Source: Kitasatospora aureofaciens
GTDB lineage: Bacteria; Actinomycetota; Actinomycetes; Streptomycetales; Streptomycetaceae
Direction of reading: 5' to 3'
NCBI RefSeq assembly: GCF_001188955.3
Contig: NZ_JPRF03000087.1
Location: 186,001-250,000 of the forward strand
Length of the DNA stretch: 64,000 nucleotides
Of the stretch, positions 8,771 through 18,098 are shown in pieces (positions within the stretch are counted from its first letter, which is position 1; the number at the start of each line of letters is the position of its first letter). The position numbers and the translations under genes are program-made. The notes under the pieces were generated by a model that had not been told where the DNA came from, made no database searches, and saw only the letters and a list, made by a program, of their open reading frames with translations.

Positions 8771-10186
8771 ATGACTGACACCGTTTCGCACCCGGAGCTC
8801 GAGGGCCTGGGCAATTACGAGTACGGCTGGGCCGACCCGGACACCGCCGGTGCCGCGGCCAAGCGCGGGCTCAGCGAGGAGGTCGTCCGCGACATCTCCG
8901 CGAAGAAGAACGAGTCCGAGTGGATGCTGAACCTGCGGCTCAAGGGCCTGAAGCTGTTCGGCAAGAAGCCCATGCCCACCTGGGGTTCCGACCTCTCCGG
9001 CATCGACTTCGACAACATCAAGTACTTCGTCCGCTCCACCGAGAAGCAGGCCGAGTCCTGGGAGGACCTGCCCGCGGACATCAAGGCCACCTACGACAAG
9101 CTGGGCATCCCGGAGGCGGAGAAGCAGCGCCTGGTCGCCGGTGTCGCCGCCCAGTACGAGTCCGAGGTCGTCTACCACCAGATCCGTGAGGACCTGGAGG
9201 AGCAGGGCGTCATCTTCCTGGACACCGACACCGCGCTGCGCGAGCACCCGGAGCTGTTCAAGGAGTACTTCGGCACCGTCATCCCGGCCGGCGACAACAA
9301 GTTCGCCGCGCTGAACACGGCCGTGTGGTCCGGCGGCTCCTTCATCTACGTGCCGAAGGGCGTGCACGTCGACATCCCGCTCCAGGCCTACTTCCGGATC
9401 AACACCGAGAACATGGGCCAGTTCGAGCGGACGCTGATCATCGTCGACGAGGACGCCTACGTCCACTACGTCGAGGGCTGCACCGCGCCGATCTACTCCT
9501 CCGACTCGCTGCACTCGGCGGTCGTCGAGATCATCGTCAAGAAGGGCGGCCGCTGCCGCTACACGACCATCCAGAACTGGTCGAACAACGTCTACAACCT
9601 GGTCACCAAGCGCGCCGTGGCGTACGAGGGCGCGACCATGGAGTGGGTCGACGGCAACATCGGTTCCAAGGTCACCATGAAGTACCCGGCCGTCTACCTG
9701 ATGGGCGAGCACGCCAAGGGCGAGACCCTGTCGATCGCCTTCGCGGGCGAGGGCCAGCACCAGGACGCCGGCGCCAAGATGGTGCACATGGCGCCGAACA
9801 CCTCCTCGCACATCGTCTCCAAGTCGGTGGCGCGCGGCGGCGGCCGGACCTCCTACCGCGGTCTGATCGAGATCGGCGAGGGCTCGCACGGCGCCAAGTC
9901 CAACGTGCTGTGCGACGCGCTGCTGGTCGACACGATCTCCCGTTCGGACACCTACCCCTACGTGGACGTCCGAGAGGACGACGTGTCCATGGGCCACGAG
10001 GCGACCGTCTCCAAGGTCAGCGAGGACCAGCTGTTCTACCTGATGAGCCGCGGCCTGACCGAGACCGAGGCGATGGCGATGATCGTCCGCGGCTTCGTCG
10101 AGCCGATCGCGCGCGAGCTGCCGATGGAGTACGCGCTGGAGCTCAACCGGCTGATCGAGCTGCAGATGGAGGGCGCGGTCGGCTGA
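8771..10186 (+). CDS. sufB: SufB, Fe-S cluster scaffold subunit
   Basis: A 471-residue SufB, the scaffold subunit of the SufBCD complex that builds Fe-S clusters in the cytoplasm. Recognisable segments are the GVIFLDTDTALREHPELFKEYFG region, the YVPKGVHVDIPLQAYFRINTEN strand, VHYVEGCTAP with its conserved Cys, and the long beta-helix with NWSNNVYNLVTKRAVAYEGATMEWVDGN. The C-terminal EDQLFYLMSRGLTETEAMAMIVRGFVEPI segment is shared with SufD. Length and order are normal. It follows sufR by ten bases and precedes sufD by 57 bases. Confidence 0.97.
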   Translation: MTDTVSHPELEGLGNYEYGWADPDTAGAAAKRGLSEEVVRDISAKKNESEWMLNLRLKGLKLFGKKPMPTWGSDLSGIDFDNIKYFVRSTEKQAESWEDLPADIKATYDKLGIPEAEKQRLVAGVAAQYESEVVYHQIREDLEEQGVIFLDTDTALREHPELFKEYFGTVIPAGDNKFAALNTAVWSGGSFIYVPKGVHVDIPLQAYFRINTENMGQFERTLIIVDEDAYVHYVEGCTAPIYSSDSLHSAVVEIIVKKGGRCRYTTIQNWSNNVYNLVTKRAVAYEGATMEWVDGNIGSKVTMKYPAVYLMGEHAKGETLSIAFAGEGQHQDAGAKMVHMAPNTSSHIVSKSVARGGGRTSYRGLIEIGEGSHGAKSNVLCDALLVDTISRSDTYPYVDVREDDVSMGHEATVSKVSEDQLFYLMSRGLTETEAMAMIVRGFVEPIARELPMEYALELNRLIELQMEGAVG

Positions 10187-10243
10187 CCCCCGGCCGCCAC
10201 CGCCGTCCACTGATTTCCGAGGAAGAGAGCACTACGAACAGCC

Positions 10244-11473
10244 ATGGCTGAGCAGAACACCACCGGCTCCACCACCGCCGGTTCGATCGAGGTCGGCACC
10301 GCCGGCGCGGGCGCGCAGCTCGCCGGCCCCGGCACCGGCCGGACCGCGGTCCAGCAGCCGATCGACGCGCGCGTCGCGGTCAAGCCGTCCTTCGACGTGA
10401 ACGACTTCCCGGTGCCGCACGGCCGCGAGGAGGACTGGCGGTTCACCCCGCTGCACCGCCTCGGCGGGCTGCACGACGGGACCGCAGCCGCCGCCGAGCG
10501 CGGTGAGGACAAGGTCGAGTTCGCGCTGCCGGACGGCGTCACCGCCGAGACCGTCGGCCGGGACGACGCGCGCCTGGGCAAGGCCGGCACGCCGGTCGAC
10601 CGGGTCGCCGCGCAGGCCTTCAGCGCCTTCGAGCAGGCGCTCGTGGTCACCGTTCCCAAGGACGCGGTGCTGACCGAGCCGGTCAAGATCGACGTGCGCG
10701 CCGAGGGCGGGGTCCGCTTCGCCCACGTGGTGATCGACGTCAAGCCGTTCGCCGAGGCCGTCGTGGTGCTCAACCACGTGGGCACCGGCACCCGGGCCGC
10801 CAACGTCGAACTCCTGGTCGGCGACGGCGCCAAGCTCACCTTCGTCTCCGTGCAGGACTGGGAGCGGGACGCCGTCCACGTCGCCCAGCACAACGCGCTG
10901 GTCGGCCGGGACGCCTCGTTCAAGTCCGTGGTCGTCACCTTCGGCGGCGACCTGGTCCGCCTGCACCCGCGGGTCAACTACGCCGGCCCCGGCGGCGAGG
11001 CCGAGCTGTTCGGCCTGTACTTCGCCGACGCCGGCCAGCACCTGGAGCACCGCCTGATCATCGACCACGACACGCCGCACTGCCGGTCGAACGTGGCGTA
11101 CAAGGGCGCGCTGCAGGGTCAGGACGCCCACGCGGTCTGGGTCGGCGACGTGCTGATCCGCGCCGCCGCGCTCGGCACCGACACCTACGAGCTCAACCGG
11201 AACCTGGTGCTCACCGACGGCGCCCGGGTCGACTCGATCCCCAACCTGGAGATCGAGACCGGCGAGATCGTCGGCGCCGGCCACGCCTCGGCGACCGGCC
11301 GCTTCGACGACGAGCAGCTGTTCTACCTGATGGCCCGCGGCATCCCGGCCGACGAGGCCCGCCGTCTGGTGGTCCGCGGCTTCTTCGCCGAGCTGCTGCA
11401 GCAGATCGGCGTGGCCGAGGTCCAGGAGCAGCTCATGGAGAAGATCGACGCCGAGCTGGAAGCGGCGGTCTGA
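10244..11473 (+). CDS. sufD: SufD, Fe-S assembly complex subunit
   Basis: A 409-residue SufD that pairs with SufB in the SufBC2D complex and helps iron entry. It shows the DFPVPHGREEDWRFTPL N-terminal segment, beta-helix core and the C-terminal GRFDDEQLFYLMARGIPADEARRLVVRGFFAEL motif homologous to SufB. It has an alanine/glycine-rich extension of about 40 residues before the conserved region. It is followed five bases later by the Rieske-type gene, giving an unbroken operon. Confidence 0.96.
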   Translation: MAEQNTTGSTTAGSIEVGTAGAGAQLAGPGTGRTAVQQPIDARVAVKPSFDVNDFPVPHGREEDWRFTPLHRLGGLHDGTAAAAERGEDKVEFALPDGVTAETVGRDDARLGKAGTPVDRVAAQAFSAFEQALVVTVPKDAVLTEPVKIDVRAEGGVRFAHVVIDVKPFAEAVVVLNHVGTGTRAANVELLVGDGAKLTFVSVQDWERDAVHVAQHNALVGRDASFKSVVVTFGGDLVRLHPRVNYAGPGGEAELFGLYFADAGQHLEHRLIIDHDTPHCRSNVAYKGALQGQDAHAVWVGDVLIRAAALGTDTYELNRNLVLTDGARVDSIPNLEIETGEIVGAGHASATGRFDDEQLFYLMARGIPADEARRLVVRGFFAELLQQIGVAEVQEQLMEKIDAELEAAV

Positions 11474-11478
11474 ACCCG

Positions 11479-11796
11479 ATGAGCTTCCTCCGTGCCTGCG
11501 CGCTGAGCGACCTCCAGGAGGACGTGCCCAAGCGCGTGGACCTCAACGGCGTGCCGGTCTCGATCGTCCGCACCGGCGAGGGGGTGTTCGCGATCAACGA
11601 CACCTGCTCGCACGCGAACGTCTCGCTCTCCGAGGGCGAGGTCGAGGACTGCATGATCGAGTGCTGGCTGCACGGCTCCAGCTTCGACCTGCGCACCGGC
11701 AAGCCCTCCGGCCTGCCCGCCACCAAGCCGGTCGCTGTCTACCCCGTAAAGATCGAAGGGGACGATGTGCTCGTCTCCGTCAACCAGGAGTCCTGA
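11479..11796 (+). CDS. Rieske-type [2Fe-2S] ferredoxin of the suf operon
   Basis: A 105-residue non-heme bifunctional-dioxygenase-type Rieske protein. The two ligand pairs are C43-S-H45 and C62-W-L-H65, spaced as in small Rieske ferredoxins. It lies between sufD and sufC with gaps of five and six bases, the normal place in streptomycete suf operons. A role in electron supply to cluster assembly is inferred from context and is not shown by the sequence. Confidence 0.92.
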   Translation: MSFLRACALSDLQEDVPKRVDLNGVPVSIVRTGEGVFAINDTCSHANVSLSEGEVEDCMIECWLHGSSFDLRTGKPSGLPATKPVAVYPVKIEGDDVLVSVNQES

Positions 11797-11802
11797 GTAC
11801 AC

Positions 11803-12567
11803 ATGGCAACCCTTGAAATCCGCGACCTGCACGTCTCCGTCGAGGCCGAGAACGGCCCGCGCGAGATCCTGAAGGGCGTCGACCTGACCGTGAAGCAGGG
11901 CGAGACCCACGCCATCATGGGTCCGAACGGCTCCGGCAAGTCCACCCTGGCCTACTCGCTGGCCGGCCACCCCAAGTACACCGTGACCGGCGGCTCGGTG
12001 CTGCTGGACGGCGAGGACGTCCTGGAGATGTCCGTCGACGAGCGTGCCAAGGCCGGTGTCTTCCTGGCCATGCAGTACCCGGTCGAGGTCCCGGGCGTCT
12101 CGGTCTCCAACTTCCTGCGCACCGCCGCCACCGCCGTCCGCGGCGAGGCCCCCAAGCTGCGGCTGTGGGTCAAGGAGGTCAAGGAGGCGATGGCCGCCCT
12201 GCAGATGGACCCGGCCTTCGCCGAGCGCAACGTCAACGAGGGCTTCTCCGGCGGTGAGAAGAAGCGCCACGAGATCCTCCAACTCGAGCTGCTCAAGCCG
12301 AAGATCGCGATCCTCGACGAGACCGACTCCGGCCTGGACGTCGACGCGCTGCGGATCGTCTCCGAGGGCATCAACCGGGTCCGCTCGACCGGCGAGGTCG
12401 GCACCCTGCTGGTCACTCACTACACCCGCATCCTGCGGTACATCAAGCCCGACTACGTCCACGTCTTCGCGGGCGGCCGCATCGTCGAGTCCGGCGGCGC
12501 CGAGCTCGCCGACAAGCTGGAGAACGAGGGCTACGAGGCGTATGTGAAGGGCGGCGCGTCCGAGTGA
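11803..12567 (+). CDS. sufC: SufC, ATPase of the Fe-S assembly complex
   Basis: A 254-residue soluble ABC-type ATPase that drives shape change in SufBC2D. Walker A is GPNGSGKS, the signature is FSGGEKKR, and Walker B is IAILDETDSGLD, the SufC-type DETDSGLD version rather than DEPT of transporters. There is no membrane partner nearby in the operon. The stop overlaps the sufS GTG start by four bases (GTGA), coupling their translation. Confidence 0.97.
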   Translation: MATLEIRDLHVSVEAENGPREILKGVDLTVKQGETHAIMGPNGSGKSTLAYSLAGHPKYTVTGGSVLLDGEDVLEMSVDERAKAGVFLAMQYPVEVPGVSVSNFLRTAATAVRGEAPKLRLWVKEVKEAMAALQMDPAFAERNVNEGFSGGEKKRHEILQLELLKPKIAILDETDSGLDVDALRIVSEGINRVRSTGEVGTLLVTHYTRILRYIKPDYVHVFAGGRIVESGGAELADKLENEGYEAYVKGGASE

Positions 12568-13823
12568 CCCATACCTTTACCGGTCTGCTCGACACCGACG
12601 CGATCCGCAAGGACTTCCCGGTCCTGCAGCGTCTGGTGCACGAGGAGAAGCCGCTGGTCTACCTGGACAACGCGGCCACCTCGCAGAAGCCGCGACAGGT
12701 GCTGGAGGCGCTGAACGCCTACTACGAGCGGCACAACGCCAACGTCCACCGCGGCGTGCACGTGCTCGCCGAGGAGGCCACGGCGATGTACGAGGGCGCC
12801 CGCGACAAGGTCGCGGCCTTCGTCAACGCGCCGAGCCGCAACGAGGTGATCTTCACCAAGAACGCCTCCGAGTCGCTCAACCTCGTGGCCAACATGCTCG
12901 GTTGGGCCGATGAGCCGTACAAGGTGGACGCCGACTCCGAGATCGTGATCACGGAGATGGAGCACCACTCCAACATCGTGCCGTGGCAGCTGCTGTCGCA
13001 GCGCACCGGTGCGAAGCTCAAGTGGTTCGGGCTGACCGACGAGGGCCGGCTCGACCTGTCGAACATCGACGAGCTGATCACCGAGAAGACCAAGGTCGTC
13101 TCCTTCACCCTGGTCTCCAACCTGCTCGGCACGATCAACCCGGTCGAGGCGATCGTCCGCCGGGCCCAGGCCGTCGGCGCGCTGGTCGTCATCGACGCCT
13201 CGCAGGCCGCGCCGCACATGGTGCTGGACGTGCAGGCGCTGGAGGCCGACTTCGTCGCCTTCACCGGCCACAAGATGCTGGGCCCCACCGGTATCGGCGT
13301 GCTCTGGGGCCGCCAGGAGCTGCTGGAGGACCTCCCGCCGTTCCTCGGCGGCGGCGAGATGATCGAGACCGTCACCATGGGCTCGTCCACCTACGCCCCG
13401 GCGCCGCACAAGTTCGAGGCCGGCACCCCGCCGATCGCCCAGGCGGTCGGGCTGGGCGCGGCCATCGACTACCTGTCGGCCATCGGCATGGACAGGATCG
13501 CCGCGCACGAGCACGCGATCACCGAGTACGCGGTGGAGCGCCTGCTGGAGGTCCCGGACCTGCGGATTATCGGTCCCCGCACGGCCGTGGACCGCGGCGC
13601 CGCGATCTCCTTCACCCTCGGCGACATCCACCCGCACGACGTGGGCCAGGTGCTGGACGAGCAGGGCATCGCCGTGCGCGTCGGGCACCACTGCGCGCGG
13701 CCGGTCTGCCTGCGGTACGGAATTCCGGCGACCACGCGGGCGTCGTTCTACCTGTACTCGACGCCGGGCGAGGTCGACGCGCTGATCGACGGCCTGCACC
13801 ACGTCCGGAACTTCTTCGGCTGA
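12564..13823 (+). CDS. sufS: SufS, cysteine desulfurase
   Basis: A 419-residue class V aminotransferase-fold cysteine desulfurase that takes sulfur from cysteine as a persulfide for cluster assembly. The PLP lysine is K237 in FTGHKMLGPTG, and the persulfide cysteine is C377 in RVGHHCARP. The RVGHHCARP loop is the short SufS type, which relies on SufU for activation; sufU indeed follows 20 bases later. GTG start at 12564 overlaps the sufC stop. Confidence 0.96.
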   Translation: MTHTFTGLLDTDAIRKDFPVLQRLVHEEKPLVYLDNAATSQKPRQVLEALNAYYERHNANVHRGVHVLAEEATAMYEGARDKVAAFVNAPSRNEVIFTKNASESLNLVANMLGWADEPYKVDADSEIVITEMEHHSNIVPWQLLSQRTGAKLKWFGLTDEGRLDLSNIDELITEKTKVVSFTLVSNLLGTINPVEAIVRRAQAVGALVVIDASQAAPHMVLDVQALEADFVAFTGHKMLGPTGIGVLWGRQELLEDLPPFLGGGEMIETVTMGSSTYAPAPHKFEAGTPPIAQAVGLGAAIDYLSAIGMDRIAAHEHAITEYAVERLLEVPDLRIIGPRTAVDRGAAISFTLGDIHPHDVGQVLDEQGIAVRVGHHCARPVCLRYGIPATTRASFYLYSTPGEVDALIDGLHHVRNFFG

Positions 13824-13843
13824 GGGGACAGGGCAGGACGATC

Positions 13844-14296
13844 ATGAAGCTCGACTCGATGTACCAGGACATCATCCTGGACCACTACCGCAACCCGCAC
13901 GGCAAGGGGCTGCGGGACGGCGACGCCGAGGTGCACCACGTCAACCCGACGTGCGGCGACGAGATCACCCTCCGGGTGAAGCTCGACGGCGCGAACGTCG
14001 CCGACGTCTCGTACGAGTCCCAGGGCTGTTCGATCAGCCAGGCCAGCGCCTCGGTGCTGAACGACCTGGTGGTCGGCAAGACCGTCGGCGAGGCGCAGGC
14101 AGTCCAGGAAGCCTTCCTGGAGCTCATGCAGAGCAAGGGCCAGGGCGAGGGCGACGAGGAGGTGCTGGAGGACGCCGTCGCTTTCGCCGGCGTCTCCAAG
14201 TACCCCGCCCGGGTCAAGTGCGCCCTGCTCAGCTGGATGGCCTGGAAGGACGCCACCGCCCAGGCGCTCGCCCAGAACCCCGCCGTGAACGACTGA
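13844..14296 (+). CDS. sufU: SufU, zinc-dependent sulfurtransferase/scaffold protein
   Basis: A 150-residue SufU-type protein that accepts persulfide sulfur from SufS. The three cysteines C37, C62 and C126 with D39 (CGDE) form the expected Zn site. The roughly 20-residue insertion between the second and third cysteines (SKGQGEGDEEVLEDAVAF region) is typical of SufU and absent from IscU. ATG at 13844 lies after GGGGACAGGGCAGGA. The iron-sulfur assembly factor follows 22 bases later. Confidence 0.95.
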   Translation: MKLDSMYQDIILDHYRNPHGKGLRDGDAEVHHVNPTCGDEITLRVKLDGANVADVSYESQGCSISQASASVLNDLVVGKTVGEAQAVQEAFLELMQSKGQGEGDEEVLEDAVAFAGVSKYPARVKCALLSWMAWKDATAQALAQNPAVND

Positions 14297-14318
14297 CCTG
14301 CAGAGGAGGACAGAACCA

Positions 14319-14696
14319 ATGAGTGACGAAACCCCCTCCGCAGTGGAGGAGCAGCCGAACGGCGGCATCGTCGGCACCACGGCCGGCACCGTCTCGGTCG
14401 AGGACCTGACCGAGGCCCTGATGGACGTCGTCGACCCCGAACTGGGCATCGACGTCGTCAACCTGGGCCTGATCTACGGCATCCACATCGACGAGTCCGA
14501 CGTGGCCACCATCGACATGACGCTCACCTCGGCGGCCTGCCCGCTGACCGACGTCATCGAGGACCAGGCCAAGACCGCCACCGACGGCCTGGTGCAGGAC
14601 CTGCGCATCAACTGGGTCTGGATGCCGCCGTGGGGCCCGGACAAGATCACCGACGACGGGCGCGAGCAGCTGCGGGCGCTGGGCTTCAACGTCTGA
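14319..14696 (+). CDS. MIP18/DUF59-family metal-sulfur cluster assembly factor (SufT-like)
   Basis: A 125-residue protein of the DUF59/MIP18 family, which helps mature Fe-S proteins. Conserved features are DPELGIDVVNLGLIY and the TSAACPLTDVIEDQ loop with the reactive cysteine, ending in the WMPPWGPDKIT motif. An N-terminal tail of about 25 residues precedes the domain. A good AGAGGAGG Shine-Dalgarno precedes it. It closes the suf operon; a perfect 19-bp-arm hairpin follows 18 bases later. Confidence 0.93.
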   Translation: MSDETPSAVEEQPNGGIVGTTAGTVSVEDLTEALMDVVDPELGIDVVNLGLIYGIHIDESDVATIDMTLTSAACPLTDVIEDQAKTATDGLVQDLRINWVWMPPWGPDKITDDGREQLRALGFNV

Positions 14697-14714
14697 GGGC
14701 TTTCGCCGTACCGC

Positions 14715-14760
14715 ACGCCGCTGCCCGGGACTTTTTCGGAAGTCCCGGGCAGCGGCGTTT
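14715..14760. terminator. Strong terminator after the suf operon
   Basis: Perfect 19-base arms (14715-14733 and 14740-14758) around a six-base loop, followed by TTT. It lies between the suf operon and the convergent MFS gene and may serve both. Confidence 0.9.
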
Positions 14761-14773
14761 CGTCGTACGCGGG

Positions 14774-16105
14774 TCAGGCCTGCTTGGGCTTGCGGGCGAC
14801 GGCCACTGCGAGGGCCGCGCAGAGGAGGGCGGCGACGGTGGCGAAGCCGCTGACGGCGGGGAGGAGGCCGTAGCTCTTGACCAGGGCGCCCACGGCGACG
14901 ATGGGGAGGGAGCTGCCGAGGTAGACGATGATCCACAGGGAGCTCATCTCGGAGCCCCGGCGTTCCGGGTTCATCGCGGCGACGGCGGTGGTGAAGAGGG
15001 AGCGGAACGCCACGCCCTGGCAGGCGCCGCCGAGGACGCTGCCGATGAAGAGCAGGGCAGGGGTGCCGGTGTAGCCGGCGGCGACGACCAGGGCGAGACC
15101 GGCGGCCAGGCCGGTCATGCCGAGGGAGATGACCAGACGGTCGGAGGTCGGGGGCACGATCAGCTGGGCGGCGGCCGAGGAGCCGAGCAGCAGGGCGGCC
15201 ACGATGGCGCCGACGAGGTGGGAGGGGGTGTGCAGCAGCTTGGCGGCGAAGGCCGGGGCCAGGCTGAGGTAGACGCCGAAGACCGCGTAGGAGATGAAGC
15301 CGGCCGAGGAGGCCAGCAGGAACTCGCGGCGGCCGGTGCGCGGCAGCCGCAGGCGCTGGGGGCGCAGGTGGGCCGGGGTGGTGATGCGCGGCGGGGACGC
15401 CGGCGGGCGGTTGCGGCCGGGCATGCGGGGGTGGACGAGGGCCAGCGGCACGCAGAGCGCGAGCAGGGCGATGGCGTGCAGCAGGAACGGGGTCATCAGC
15501 GGGTCCTGGCCGCCGGACAGCAGGGCGCCGACGACCGGGCCGAGGGCGACGCCGCCCGCCGAGCAGGCCAGGGTGAGCTTGGCGGCGAGCGTCGGATGGC
15601 CGGGCAGCAGGTCGCCGAGGGCGGCCCCGGCGGCGCCGGTGGACAGGCCGACGGCGATGCCCTGGACGGCCCGGCCGAGGGCGAGCTGCCAGAAGCTGCC
15701 GGAGGTGGCGAACACGACGTCGCCCGCGGCGGCCAGCGCGACGGCGGGCAGGATCAGGGCGCGGCGGCCGAGGTGGTCGGACCAGTGGCCGACCACGGCC
15801 AGCACCGGGACCAGCGCGAAGACGTAGATCGTGAAGAGGATCGTGGTGTCGAGCGGGCCGAGTCCGAGGCGCTGCTGGAGGAGCGGATAGATCGGCGTCG
15901 CCAGGTTGGCGCCGATCAGCATGAACAGCAGGGCGGCGGCGACCAGGCCGACGCGGACTCCGCGCAGTGCGTTCCAGCGGCTGATCGCGGCGAGCTGGAG
16001 CTGGGCGCGCGGCGCGAGCTCCAGGGGGAGCAGGGCCTCCGACAGTCGGCGTCCGTCGAGCTGCGCGGTGCGCAGGCCGGAGCCGGCGGGGGAGAGGTCC
16101 GCCAT
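14774..16105 (-). CDS. MFS transporter
   Basis: A 443-residue major facilitator with twelve predicted helices. The cytoplasmic loop motif GHWSDHLGRRALI between helices 2 and 3 is the MFS signature, and GAALGDLLP appears near helix 5. An N-terminal extension of about 45 residues precedes helix 1. ATG at 16105 follows AGGAGA; the frame extends far upstream but without membrane-protein or coding character. No substrate motif is evident; drug or metabolite efflux is likely by family. Confidence 0.88.
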   Translation of the reverse strand: MADLSPAGSGLRTAQLDGRRLSEALLPLELAPRAQLQLAAISRWNALRGVRVGLVAAALLFMLIGANLATPIYPLLQQRLGLGPLDTTILFTIYVFALVPVLAVVGHWSDHLGRRALILPAVALAAAGDVVFATSGSFWQLALGRAVQGIAVGLSTGAAGAALGDLLPGHPTLAAKLTLACSAGGVALGPVVGALLSGGQDPLMTPFLLHAIALLALCVPLALVHPRMPGRNRPPASPPRITTPAHLRPQRLRLPRTGRREFLLASSAGFISYAVFGVYLSLAPAFAAKLLHTPSHLVGAIVAALLLGSSAAAQLIVPPTSDRLVISLGMTGLAAGLALVVAAGYTGTPALLFIGSVLGGACQGVAFRSLFTTAVAAMNPERRGSEMSSLWIIVYLGSSLPIVAVGALVKSYGLLPAVSGFATVAALLCAALAVAVARKPKQA

Positions 16106-16432
16106 GTGAGGGGTCTCCTGTGGCAGGGCACCACCGGGTCGGCGGGGTGTGCCGGTGCGCCCGTCCTGAGGCGCTGTGGTGTGGCCGCGGTGCGGGGCTC
16201 CCTGGTGGAGCGGATGAGCTGAGGATTCGGGCTTCGTTGCCCGGTGGGACTGCACGGGGTGTGCGCAGACACCATTGCGAAGGATAAAGGGTGGGCGCAC
16301 GGATGCGGCGCGCGCCCCTGTGAGCGCCCCTTGCGGCCGGGCATCGGGGGTGCCCGGCCTATACGCTGAGGTGGTAGATCGGGTACGCGGAGCTGTTCGA
16401 GCTGACCGCTGGCTGAGGGAGAGCGCACAACG
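16106..16432. other. Divergent intergenic region with inverted repeat
   Basis: 327 bases between the MFS gene and the divergent 545-residue protein. Perfect 9-bp arms GGCCGGGCA (16335-16343) and TGCCCGGCC (16351-16359) abut a -10-like TATACG at 16360. This could be an operator over the promoter of the rightward gene or a transcribed hairpin. Nothing else stands out. Confidence 0.4.
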
Positions 16433-18070
16433 ATGGCCGGACGACGTCGGAAGAACGGTGGGGCTTCGGCGGGGGAGGGCGCGGCCGAGGCGGTCCTGCC
16501 CGCGGACCTGGAGCTGCAGGACCTCTACGGGGCGTTCGCCGCGCACGGCCTCGACGACGAGGACCTGGACGACGCGGCGGTCCTGGTGCCGCCGGTGAAG
16601 CTGCCCACGGAGCAGGAGCTGGCCGAGCAGGCCAAGGCCGTCCCGATGTTCGGCTACGCGCTGGCGCTGGCCCGCTGGGCGGCCCCGCACCGGACGGTGG
16701 ACGAGTTCGGCGACCTGGTCGAGGAGGACCGGGGGCCCGCGGCCCGGCTGCTGGGGCTGGCCCCCGCCGAGGGCGAGGTGCCGGAGGAGGCCGAGGTCGA
16801 GGCGCTGCGGGCCTGGTCGCTGGCCTGTGACCTGGATCTGGTGGAGCTGGGCACGACCAAGGACGGCGAGCACGTCGCGGTGCCGGGGCCGGACCTGGAG
16901 CCCGCCGAGCAGGGGGACCCGGACACCGTCCTGGAGCTGTGGCTGACCGCGGCCGGGATCGTCCGGGAGCTGGCGGTGGAGGCGGACTCGCTGCCGGAGG
17001 AGGAAGCCGGGGAGGAAGCGGAGGAGGGCGGGGAGCCCACCCCCGAGGAGGGCGGCGAGGAGGACGAGGACGGCCTGAACGAGGTCGAGGAGGCCCGGGA
17101 CGCCGCCGCCGAGCTGCTCGACGAGGCGCTGCAGGTGCTGTACGAGACCACCGCCTTCGCCGACCCCGGCAACGAGACCGTCCCGCTCGGCGTGCTGGCC
17201 GCGCTGCTGGTGGTGCCGGAGGGCGAGGAGCCGAGCGAGGAGCTGCTCGGCGACATCACGGACGTGATGGTCGCGCTGGACCCGATGCTGGGCGACCTCG
17301 CCGAGCTGGGTCTGCTGGACTACCGTCCGATCGACCCGGAGCTGTTCGACGAGGAGGAGGGCGAGGAGCCCGTCGTCGGCGAGGCGCCGCTGGACGAGGA
17401 GGAGTCGGCCCGCTTCGGGCTGGTCCGGCTCACCCCGCTGGGCCAGTACGGCATCCGGCAGTGGCTGCTGGAGGACGGCTACGACGCGCCGCTGGTCGGG
17501 GACCTGGCCCAGGGGGACGCCGCCGAGCTGCTGCGCGGGGTGTGCGAGTCGGCCAACGTGCTCCCGGAGGAGGAGCTGCGGGTCTGGGTCGCGGGCCGGG
17601 AGCCGCTGCCGGCGGCGCGCGAGCTGCTGGCCGCGGCGCGCGGCGACGACGCGTACGGTCCGCTGCGCCGGATGCTGTGCGTCTCGGCGCTGAACCTGCT
17701 GGGGGCGGAGGCCGAGCCCGCCGTGCGGGAGGTGCTGGACGACCCGGAGCTGGGCGGTTCGGCCCGGGCCTGGCTGTCCGCGCTGGGCGCGACGGACGTG
17801 CCGGTGCCGGACCGGACGATGGCGCTGTGGACGGTGGTCGACACCTTCGCCGCCCAGCTGCTGGACAGCGGTGGCGATGCCGCGCTGCTGCGCGAGCTGG
17901 TCACCGACCTGCCGGTGAAGGGCGATCCGGCCGCGTGGTTCGGTGAGCTGTGGCGGGTCGACCACCCGTACACGGCGGACGTCCTGGAGGCGATCGGGGA
18001 ACTGCACACGGACCGGGCGGTGGCCAAGGAGGCGCGCAAGGCGGCCTTCAAGGCGCGGTCCAAGGGCTGA
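16433..18070 (+). CDS. Large acidic protein of unknown function
   Basis: A 545-residue cytoplasmic protein I cannot assign to a family. It starts with a basic patch (AGRRRKNGG), has no membrane segments, and carries a very acidic low-complexity stretch of Glu/Gly at about residues 184-225. The remainder is helical, leucine/alanine-rich with possible HEAT-like repeats near the C-terminus (about 380-520) and a lysine-rich tail (AKEARKAAFKARSKG). The coding character is strong, with third-position GC throughout. ATG at 16433 follows GAGGGAGAG. It stands alone between a divergent transporter and a convergent VOC gene. Confidence 0.75.
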   Translation: MAGRRRKNGGASAGEGAAEAVLPADLELQDLYGAFAAHGLDDEDLDDAAVLVPPVKLPTEQELAEQAKAVPMFGYALALARWAAPHRTVDEFGDLVEEDRGPAARLLGLAPAEGEVPEEAEVEALRAWSLACDLDLVELGTTKDGEHVAVPGPDLEPAEQGDPDTVLELWLTAAGIVRELAVEADSLPEEEAGEEAEEGGEPTPEEGGEEDEDGLNEVEEARDAAAELLDEALQVLYETTAFADPGNETVPLGVLAALLVVPEGEEPSEELLGDITDVMVALDPMLGDLAELGLLDYRPIDPELFDEEEGEEPVVGEAPLDEEESARFGLVRLTPLGQYGIRQWLLEDGYDAPLVGDLAQGDAAELLRGVCESANVLPEEELRVWVAGREPLPAARELLAAARGDDAYGPLRRMLCVSALNLLGAEAEPAVREVLDDPELGGSARAWLSALGATDVPVPDRTMALWTVVDTFAAQLLDSGGDAALLRELVTDLPVKGDPAAWFGELWRVDHPYTADVLEAIGELHTDRAVAKEARKAAFKARSKG

Positions 18071-18098
18071 GCCGCCTGGTTCCTGAGGGGCTCGGCCC

